In this document: positions 44,811 to 55,600 of the stretch, piece by piece
Layout of the letters: every line of letters starts with the position of its first letter
Numbering within the stretch: the stretch's first letter is position 1
DNA from: Trebouxia sp. TZW2008
Taxonomy: Eukaryota > Chlorophyta > Trebouxiophyceae > Trebouxiales > Trebouxiaceae
Direction of reading: 5' to 3'
NCBI GenBank assembly: GCA_002118135.1
Contig: BDIU01000196.1
Location: 1 to 64,000 of the forward strand
Length of the DNA stretch: 64,000 nucleotides
The notes under the pieces: generated by a model
Told to the model about the DNA's origin: nothing
Seen by the model: the letters and a program-made list of their open reading frames with translations, nothing else
Databases searched by the model: none
Translations under genes and position numbers: made by a program

Positions 44811-46653
44811 TGAACCAATGCGACAGCTGTGCAAATTGTGTGCGCAAGCCCAGGCTATCCTCGGGCAACTCTTACTGCTTTTGCAGCCAGCAATTTTCAT
44901 TGAACCAAAGCAATAGCTGTGCACAAGCCTAGCCTATCCTCAGTTGTCCTATCATAATGGCACTCTGGCAATCTCAAACTGTCATATCACTGGTATAGCT
45001 GTCTGTTGGTCAAGAGACAAGCAACAGTTGCTCTGCAACCAACAAGAAATCATCACAAGCAGTCAAACTTAAGGGAGCAGTGGGAAGTCTGTGCAAATTG
45101 TCTGCACAGGTTTACGCTGACCTCAAGTGTCGCGCAATCTGATACTGTGAATGTTGTATCACTGAGTCCAATGCAGATGTCTGTAGCGTTACAAGCGAAA
45201 AGCAAAACGTGCTTGGTCACCAATGTTTACTCACAGCAGTCAGGAGCAACTCTGCATAGGGATACAGCATGGCACAGCATGTACAGCACTGCGACCGGAC
45301 CAGTGCAGTTCGGCACCTGCAGAATGCATTCAGTATGCAAAACAGGCGATGCTGCAGCCAATGCTAGGTTGACATATGCTGCAGTGCATTCCCTACAGCT
45401 GTTCAGGAAACAACAAGAAGTGAAATGCCACCAATTCACTGTCTGCACAGCAGAGTGTAGACGCTCAAGAAGCCTGTCAGGTCATGCATCAGCGCTTAGA
45501 CGTAGTTTTTTGACCTGGCACTGACTTGGAAACTGTTTCCATTCATGAAACACGCTTCCGCTACCTAACGCTACCTGATGTGGCCACAAATGCTCATCAC
45601 TTGAACCAGAATTGCATGGTAACAATGCAGCATGAGTCACTACATGCCCAAAGCTGCATTATATCACAAGCCTGGGTGACGTGCTGTAAAATGCGTTGCC
45701 TGTGCCTTTTCTTCTAGCTTTCCCCAGCCAGCTTAGTTCTCTAGCAGAGTTCAAGCAGCGCCTTGTGATTGTACAAGCTCAAACAATCTACTTGCTGTTG
45801 CTATGCCATGCCATTGTACAAATTTGTGAGCACAGGTCGATTACCACATAAGAGATATGCGATGACAGTGCAGACACAGTCACTGAGCTAAGTCCTGGTT
45901 ACGCTGGTAACCTGTTCTGGTTGTGCAGGAGCAAAGGAAAGCAACTAAGCTCTGCAGGCAGCAGAAATGGCAAATTTGTGCGAGACGCCAAGCTGTAGAC
46001 AGCAGCACCAACCTTGAGCAAATGTAGTACAGCTTTCTCAAATATTAATGCATCGAGTGCTCGGTGACCAGAAATCCATGAAGTTCGGGGTTTGCGGCCA
46101 GCAGGCACAACATTTTCATCAGGCAATTGGCACATATGGAGACTGAGAGGCTCACTGACTCCGCAATTGATCGTCTGCACGTTCGCGAACTTGACACAAC
46201 ATACGCCGTTTGCCTCCGCTGAACAGTGAGGTTGGGGATGTCACATCTTCTGCGGTGGGACAGCAGGTGCATTAGCATTGCACAACATCTAGCCTTGCAA
46301 AGCTCGCGCCAAGCGACTGGCATGAGATTTTTCCCCGAGATGCAGCCCTGGATGCAGCCGTTACAAGTAAGCGTTATGCTTGCTGAAGCAAACTTGCAGG
46401 GCTCTGTTCTCGCAGAGTCGCGACATGCGCCGTTCAGCGCTGTCAAAAATGAGCAAAATTAGACTGGCTTGCAACCGAATGGCCAGTGAAATGCCTTGAG
46501 ATGCAATAAATGAGCCGTTTACCCTGAAAGCTTAAGGTGCTGACATCGGTTTGTGTTCAGCTTGTGTGTGGACGCCCGCAATCTCTGTGGCCGCTCAACG
46601 TTCAGCTTCTTGCCAATCTCAAGTTGTTGTGACCGGCAGCATCAATTTCTAGA
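44733..46653. other. Intergenic after the tRNA, with a direct repeat
   Basis: About 70 bp at 44759-44845 (GGGCAATTCTTTTTGCTTTTGCAGCC... TTGAACCAA) recurs at 44872-44940 with changes. The first copy contains the candidate expansin first exon. The rest, 45000-46650, has long but unsupported frames with non-ATG starts. It should hold the promoter of the next gene. Confidence 0.5.
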
Positions 46654-49600
46654 ATGCGGGTAAGTCGCCAGAGCATAGCCTTTGACCTGATGACTTTGAC
46701 TTTCTTGCCATCTGCAACTTCAGGGTCCTGCTAGGAACAGACAACGGCTATTGGCTGCTCTTGCCAGAGTTGTCTCCTCTTGTTCTGCCTGTCTGAGCAG
46801 CGACTGACATTGTGTGCAGGTCGTTATGGCAAGGGATGACTGGATGACACTGGCCAAGGACTGCCTTGACCCCGAGAGCTACGTGCATGAACTTGCACGT
46901 GGGGTCAAGGACATGCCAGTCCAGCTTCAGAAGCCAGGGTAGGCTGTTGCCATTGCTGCACCGCTTGCTGAGACCCTGTGCAACCATAAGATGCGCTTAT
47001 GGAACCAGTCAAAGTTTCTGTGAGCACCTATCCTTGTGCATGCAACAACAAGTGACACATAGCACGAGGATGATGGTGAGAGAGCTGCTGTAATGTCAAC
47101 AGAACAGCTGTAGCGCACAGCAACATTATGTTTCACAAAAAGCGGATGGAATTGCAGGTACTTGCTGCAAAGGACAACCTTTGAGGCGCATCCTGTGCCA
47201 CCTGTCTGGCATCTTGATAACCAGGACAGGAAGGAGCGCTTGGCAGAAGAGGCAGAGTGCCAAATTCAGGAGGTCGTCTTTCTGGCCGATGAAGAGCACA
47301 CGGTAAGACCAAGCATCACACGACATGTGACATTGACACAACATCGCATGAAACGTGACCATGGTAGTGACTTTTGTTTGCCAAGCTGCTCTACGTGACC
47401 CACTGAACTTGAAAGATTTTTCTGCAAGGGCGTTCAACTCTTGAAGTAGCATCAAATTCTATCTGCAAGACACTGATGCACGTCTGTTTGAGCTGTGTCT
47501 TGCCTCGTGAGACCTAGAAATTCGCCACAAATGCTTTGATTACAACAGATTTGGTCTTATCTCAGTGCTAGGCCCACAGGCTGCTCAGAAACCGTGCCAT
47601 TTGGCGTGAAATCACCTGTGACATGCAGGGCCGCGGTAAAAACAAGATGGTGACACTAACAAACCCCCACCTGCGGTTACGGCTGAGGAAGCCTGGCATG
47701 TCCATGGTCATTGAGGACCATGTGTATTGCACAACTGGCGACTTCCTCATCGAGAGGTGAGACATGTGTCATGCTGGCCTGCCCATTTCACGCTGCACCA
47801 TTACGCGCTTGTTGCAGACTCGTGACTGTCCTGATCAGTGCATTTGTATCGGTCCAGCGTCTGTACAGACTGGAATCTGAGGACAGTTGCTCGGTGATTG
47901 TACATACCTAGCAAGGCCTTGAGCCCAACTAGCATACGTTCCATGAATCAATGGACAGATTCGATGCAGAAAGCTAGGTCCAAGTTTTCAGTGCGCCTAG
48001 TAGGGTTGTGGATTGTCACTGGGAAGTATCTGAAAGATGGTGGCGCTGAAAGCTTTGACTGCCTCAGATCTAGAGTACTCTGTGATCCTGATTCCAATGT
48101 GCCAAATTATAGCTGTCTCCAGATAGTCATCAATCTGGCAAAAACAATGAGTAACTCAAGATTTTAGACAATTGGGGCTGGGCCTTTCCGCATTGCACTG
48201 TTTTGCACGGCTGTGCAGGTGAGTGTCTCAGTAAGTGCTTCTGCATGGAGGCGCTGATGCCATTCGACATGGCACCACACCTGCCCTTGCGTTGTTTGTT
48301 GTCGCTCATCAGACACAGCAGTGCATCTTTGCAACTGTATTGCACTGCCTTCCATGCCTGTTCCTGATGAGCCTTACACAGTCTCAGTCTCTCTGGTAGG
48401 GATGTTGTGTTGTCACTCAGTGTTTCTGGCTTGTGGTTTGCAGTCAGAGGTATGAGGAAGCCATGATCCAGGACTTGCAGCCTGGTCAGCGCTTTCAAAT
48501 GAGCTTCACAGATCCTTCTAAGCCAGGTCAGAGGGAGTGGCACCAGGGAAAGATCATCCAAGATGACAGGTTTACATGTCCCTTGCTAGAGAGCCCATGG
48601 AACAGCGTCAAGGTCTGGTGGGACGCTAAGGGTGAGATGTCTTAGCATGGCATGCTAGTGAGCACATCTGCATTCACCTTGTCATTTGTCAGTATCTTGA
48701 AACACCCCTGACTCGTTGCCTTGCTTAGCTCTGCAGAGGCAAACAAGCTCTTCAGGGATTGCAAATGTGAAATTCATCACCACCGCATCGTTTCAAACCT
48801 CAGTCATCTTGCTCTGTGGTAGTAGCTTGGGCTTCAGAGTATTTAACCAAGAGGTCATGGTTTGTGTCATCCTGTTACTTCTTCTGGTGTCGTTTGGGCC
48901 CTGTTCAAACAGATTACTGGCTGGCATTATTGATAAGCTGGTCATTGTCTGCATGTTGCAAAGCTACTTCTGGCTTTACAACACCCTGCACTTTGCATGC
49001 AAAAGGGTCCGCAAGCTTGGTTTCCACATGTCAGCCAGGGATCAGCATTCCTGACAGAGTGCAACAACAGATTTGACAATTTGCTTGCTCTGTTATTTTG
49101 TCCCTTGCATGCAGTGATGCAAACAATTGTGTTGTCTGTGTGACAAAGTAGGGATCAAGGTACTGCACTTGTGCGAACATCAAAGCTGTATGTCCGTACG
49201 TCGTTGCTGCAGAGCTTAGGCTTGTCAACCCATGGGACATTGGACTGATCCCTTCTGAGGGTGCGCAACAGCAGCGAGACCAAAGGTAGACGTTCAGCAG
49301 CCATGTTGTGAGAGTTTGTGAGGTGTATCTCATCCCCATGCCAAATCAATTTCTCCAAATTACTGCAGAGCTTGGGTGTGTCAACCCATGGGACCTTGAG
49401 CTGCTCCCTTCTGAGGGTTGCGAACAGCAGCAGGACCAGGAACAGGATCACAGGCAAAGCAACAGGAGGCAGCTCATGCCTGACTCAGACTTGTCTGGAC
49501 ACGCTGCTCAGCAAGCCCAGGGTCCATGCAGCCAGCCCTGCCACAGGGCCCTGCTCAACCCCGCTTCCACAAGCCCCAGGCGCTTCCCAGGTATGTATGC

Positions 49601-52600
49601 ACACTTGTGACTTCACTGCTTGTTTGTTGCCTTGTACATCATACAATGCATGTATATGTGTAATAGGAAGCAAGCATGCTAAAACGGTCCTGGCATGTTC
49701 ACCTGCAAAAGCGGTCATTGTGTCCTGTACAGCGTATAAAGGTGCGCTCTGTAACCTGCAAGGGCTGGTAAACAGAGTTGATGCACTAGACTGATATGAT
49801 GACAGCCAACCCATGTAGTGTAGCTTTTGCTCAGTTTGTATATTGCCCTCGTGAGAGTCAAGAGGCACAACCGCAGCATCTGACCGGCAGCACAGCACAT
49901 ATGCAGCTTGCTTTGCTGTGGTCGTGCTCAGCAATGATAGGGCAACAACACACTTGGTGGTTTCAGACTCACCTTGCAGCTTGCTTCATGGGTTCTGTGA
50001 GGCCTGCACCAGCCTAGTATATGCAGTGGTGTGTTCACTGCTTCTCAAAACGGGATGTCAGATGGCATGCTTGCCTTCAAATATATGGCTCACATGCCAG
50101 CCTGTATCTCGCTGATAAGAGGGCTAGTGTAAAACAAGTGTGTTGGTCATCAGGCATAGTCAGCTTTGCAAACTATTGGCCAGTGAGTCCTTCTGTCCAT
50201 GTCGCAATGGCCGTCATGCCACCTGTCACGCTGACTGGCTCTGCAAAATGCAGCTGTTGCTTCGCTATCATGTCCCACAAGACTTGGTGCTTTCTGCATG
50301 TCAAGACACACAAAACAGTCGCTCCCATTTGCATTCTGACCCTTCTTCTGTGCGTCTGTTTCAGGTTTGAGAATGACCTGGCATCAAGAACTGGCAAGAG
50401 CAAGGGCACACGTCTTGCCTTGCAGCCAAGCCTTGGCTCATCCCTAATGGCAGGCCCCATGCAGTCCAGGGGTCATGCACATGCTCCAGCAGCAGCCCCC
50501 ACTGTAGCCCATGGGTCTAGCACCCACCCCACAGCTGCCTCTGCCCTGTCCAAGGGTCAAGCAAAGACCGCTGCTGCATTCAGGGGCCACGCTCACACCT
50601 CCACAGCACCCCCTGCCCAGGCCAGGGGTCCAGCCAAGGTCCTGGCAGCAGCCTGTGCAGCAGCCAAGGGTACCACAGCCACCGTCGAAAAACCCTCCAC
50701 TGAATTTGCCTATGACAGGAGGACCCTGTCTGAAATAGCCAAAGCTACAGAGGGTCCAATCACAAGCAGTGTTGGGCAGGCACGCTCAGGCAGGGCTGCT
50801 GTGCTTGACAAGGGCAAGGGCCCCCTGCAGCAGCTGGCAAAGCAGTCTGTACGGCCAGTTGCACCCATGCCAGATCACTCCCAGTCAGCCACAGCAAATG
50901 GCACCCTTTCAATTGACATCAGCTTACTGCAGCAGTCACACAGGCGCGGTGACTTTCAGGAGCCACACCCTTCTGTCATTTCCAGTGCCGAGGGTTGTCA
51001 CTGCATGCACAGAGCAGCAGCCACTGCCCTTGCAGCTGGCAGCCATCCCTCTAGTGAACTTGCTGGAGTGCCTCCTCATCAGCCTGTCAGCAGTACAGAG
51101 GCTGCCTCAGCCACCACAACAGCTGCTTCTGCTGCCACTGCAGCAGCAACCGCCACACCCAGCAGCTCAAATGCTGTGAGGCGATTTCCAAGGATCATCT
51201 GCCACCCGCCCACCTCCTGCCTGAGGAGGATGGCGCACAAGAAGTTCCCTCATGGGGTGTACTATGATAGCTACCTGCGCAGCTGGAGTGCGCAAGTGTT
51301 GGGCTCAGACAATATGCCCTTTTTGAGTGGCGACTTCCCTGACCCCATGTCAGCTGCCAAGTTGCATGACAGGCAGGCTTTGAAGGCATACGGGGAAGAG
51401 GCTCAGCTGAACCTCCCCAGAGCCCACTATCGCCAGACGCGTAAAGGCGCATGGGTTTTCTTTGACCTGTGTGAGGACCCAGCTGCAGCACCAACAGACA
51501 AGGGGCTGAGTCAGAACCCACCTGCTGCAGCATCTGCCCATCTGGGGTCAGGAAGCGGGGGCGCAGCAGCAGCATCCGCAGACCAGGGGGTGGGTCAGGA
51601 ACCCCCAGCTGCAGCCACCACCCACCAGGGGCCAGGAAGGGGGCGCCCAGCAGCAGCCCCCAAAGACCAAGGGGTGGGTCAGAAACCCCCCGCTGCAGCC
51701 ATTACCCGGCAGGAATTGGCAAGGAACCCCCCAGGTGCAGCACCTGCTCAGCAGGAGTTGGGTCAAAGACCCTCAGCTGCAGGCACTACCCACCAGGGGT
51801 TGGGAAGGGGCCCCCAAGCTGCTGCATCTGCCAACAAGGAACCAGTGAGGGGACAGGCACCTGCTGCCAAACCAGCTGTGGTAGTGCCTAATGCTGCAGG
51901 TGAGCAGTGCCTGCAAGCAGACTGTTTGCAATTTATGTGGCATGCATGCAAGGGTTCAGAGTGTGCAGCTAACATGATGTATTGTCCTGTGAATGCGTTC
52001 AACCCAGATCTTCAAGTGTCGTTCACAGCTCCCAAATGACTTGTGAGCAAAACTGTTCAGCTGATGATCATGTTTTGGAAGTCCTGTAGCACCTGAGTGT
52101 CTTTGACAGGCCATACGTGTGTGATGACATCTCATGCAAAGCCGTTCATAGTTCTCCCTTGCCAATGCTCACCATACAGACAAAACTGTGCAGAGCTCAA
52201 CAGATGCACCCACTAACTTAAGCGTAATTGTCAAGCTGCGGACATACACCGCGCATGCAAGCGCACCTCACATTTGTAATTTCTTGTTGTGCAAGGAGAG
52301 CCTCTGAGAGTGCACATCCGGTTCACAGTCCTGATGGCGGCTGCTTGGCAGGGACTGTGCTGCAAAAGAGTGGTAGATATGATGCTTGTGATTTGAATGC
52401 GCAGGGGCAGGTACTGAGGGCTCAGGTGCCTTTGCCAAGCTCCTTGCATTGGCAGATGCTGCGCTGGCAGATGCAGACAGCGCTGGCACCAGGCAAGGCA
52501 GCCCACCAGCAGCAGCCCCAACAGCTGCCAACCCACTTCACCAGGTCAGCTGTTGTTACAACAAGTCAATGAACATGACATGGGTGACAGCTAGATGGCA

Positions 52601-55600
52601 GTTTCCAGATTTCCTGTGACACAAAATCGTCAGCATATGCTCAATGCGACTGTGCTGCCACCTGCCTTCATGCAGCTTGGGAAGACAGTTGCTGTTGCTT
52701 GTCAGTATAATCTCATGATTAGTGAGCTGTGGGTTTTCGTGTGTGCAATGTTTGATGCCTGAGCATGCAGCTGTGTCTGCTAGTAGTGTGTTTATGCGTT
52801 TGTTGAAGCTGGCCCAGATGCTTGTATTCTCAAAGCCACGTGTTTGATCCCACATGTCTGCTTTGGCACATCAATCCTGCCTCTGATTGCAATAATTGCC
52901 CTCAGGGTCTGGCAACAGCCGCACCCAAGCTCAATGAGCACAGCAGACCAGAGCAAAACCACCCAAGGCCACAGCGCCATATTGCAGAGCACTCAGCCTA
53001 CGCAGCACAGGCAAATGCCAAGACAGCGCCTTACCCTCTGCCAAAGTCAAGTAAACGGACTCATCTCAGCACCAGACAGCAGCAGCTTCCAGCTGCTGAC
53101 TCAAATGACATGACTCACACTACCAAGGCCACTGCTACACTACACCAGACTGCAAGCAGGTCAGCAGCGACCCACCCCAGACCCACCCCTCAGGGGCAGG
53201 GCAGCAGCCGCAGCAGGCCCTCTGGTGCAGCCGTCACACAGCGTGGCTCAAAAAAGAGCCAGCTCCATGGTGTGACCCTAAAAAATGGCAGGTAAACAAT
53301 GGTATCATGATCAACGGTCTGCCTGCTGGACAGCCCATGCAATGCAGATGCAACAGGCCTCAAAAGCCCTTTCAACAGTGCATGGTTTGTTGGTGGCCCC
53401 ACCTTGTATCAACTGCTTCCGAACTCAGTTGCTGTGCTTGAGTAGATCAGCATCCATCTTTTGTCTACAAACATGGGTGCGGGTCAATGGAAAAGCGTTT
53501 ATCTTGTTCTAAATTCCATAGCCTTTATACACAACACTGCTCACATTGTAGAAACGTATACACATTTTCATCTGGTGTCATTCTTTGGGATGTTGGAAAT
53601 ATGCTGTGGGGTGCAGGATTGCGGTCATGGTCTGGAGCCCTGCATTGAACCAGCCCGTGCACCTGGAGTACTGGCCTCACAGCCTCGCAGCCGCCGGTAT
53701 AAGTGACAAGTAAGCTCCCCAAGTTGCCAGACTGTCTGTTTCATATGGTGAGTTTTGCACAGGGACCTTCACCCAAGGCTAAAGCACATCTGATGCACAG
53801 CTTGTGATCTGTGAAGGCTATTTTCAGTCATTGCAAAGCTAAGCCTCTCACCACTAAGCAACTGATCATGGAACAGCAACAGAGCATTCAGACAACAACA
53901 CTCATGTCTCCACTAATGGATGTGGCATGTGTGGACTGCAATGTGGCCATGATCCTCTCTTCTGTGCAGACTCAAGCATCCTGATCTGTTCTCTACGTAC
54001 CTTTTGCTGCAAAAGACAATCTGCCTGGCGTCCAAAGCAGCAGGTCTTTGCTTCTTCTGCTTTGCTCTTGGATCATCGTTTGCCAAGTGACCTAGCATAG
54101 CCCAAAACCGCCCCATCACTGCCCAACATGCGCCCAAACTGCAATTAATTGCCATCTGCAGGGCGCAAATTGCCCTGCACGGACGCGACAAGGTGAAGGC
54201 GGAGAGGTTAAACTTACCTGTGGCTGACTACAGCCCAGAGGAGATCGCTGAGAGCCTTGATGCTCTGGCACAGGCCATCCAATGGCAGCAGGTGAGACCG
54301 CTTGTTGCTTGCTTGCCACCAGATAGCATGGTCACTGACCTGAATTAAAAGGGCTGCGCATCACTTGGAGTCAATCAGGGTTTGCATCGTCCTTGACCAT
54401 GTTTTTGGAGGGCGTTGAAGCACCTGTTCTAGAATGCATGGAATAAGCTGTGCAGGAGGTTTTGGTTGCCTGCGGGATCTAGGTCACTAGCTGATGCTGT
54501 GTTGTCTGCTGTTTGCAGGAGGAGGCAAAGAAGAGTGCCTCAGAGGCACCCCGCCCCAAGAGGCGCAAGGCTAATGCCGAAAGGCATGTGCTCTAAGCCA
54601 ACATGGCTCGCTGCTTAGCTGCTTATTGTCTTGATGTATCAGGTTCATGATGCTGCTTGGCCAGGAACTGCCACCATGCATTGCTCATAAATGCTGTGCC
54701 GTGAACACCAAATACTGATGTGTTTACTGGCACACACTACTTCATACCTTGATGCTTCCACCTTGAACACAGACAGACATCATGATACAGATTAATCTGC
54801 TGCACAAAGCATACAACGATTGTTTCTCAGCAAAAAGTGAGGGTGGCTGCAGTTCCTCAGCCAGCCTTCTGCAGAGAACCTGCATCCCCTGTGACTCCAG
54901 GTTTATAGTATAAAAAGCAAAACTCTGTTCTCACTGCAGGTCTCAGAATGACAAAGGCTTCCGGGTGTCACACTTTGTGGGTGTGAGTTGGAGCCAGGAG
55001 GTGCAGCAGTGGCAGGCCAGACTGCAGCTGCCAAATGGAGACTACAATCTCATTGGCACTTATGTGGAAGAGGAGGAGGCTGCGAAAGCCTACGACCAAT
55101 GCGCTCTTGGGCAAAGCGGTCCTGGGGCTGTGCGCAACTTTGTCCCCAGCACATACACAGGTGAGGCTGTTTCTTGTGGTGTTTGTGATGAGACACCATT
55201 TGCTGCTGTGCATGAAAGTGTGCTGCATGTGCCTACGACCTATGCGCTCTGGAGCATAGCAGCGTTGATGCTGTGCGGACTTGTGATCCAAGCACCTAAT
55301 GGGTGAGGCTGATTGCTGCTGTCACGCTTGTGTTGACTCATCTCTTGCTAGCCTGTCTGTTTATTGTAGGAGAATACACAAAAGCTTTGGGTCATCTTTG
55401 TCAGGTTACAGCATGTTGTGCAAATCCCATACCTTGGATGTGTGAACGGCTCCTAAAATCCCTGGAACATAGTGGACTGACAGCTAGACCAGCGGCCCAT
55501 AAGTGTCACGTTTTGTCGCAATCAGTCAAGTAATTTTGAAAGCCCTCTGCCGTTTCTTTTGAGTCAGGTCAAGATGCATCACCCACCCAACTTTGCGTTG

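Noticed and set aside
45006..45524. 172-codon plus-strand frame after the tRNA
   Set aside because: Begins with TTG, has mixed low-information composition and matches no family. Likely chance.
46045..46446. Minus-strand Cys-rich frame of 133 codons
   Set aside because: Begins with TTG, and shows no domain or splice support.
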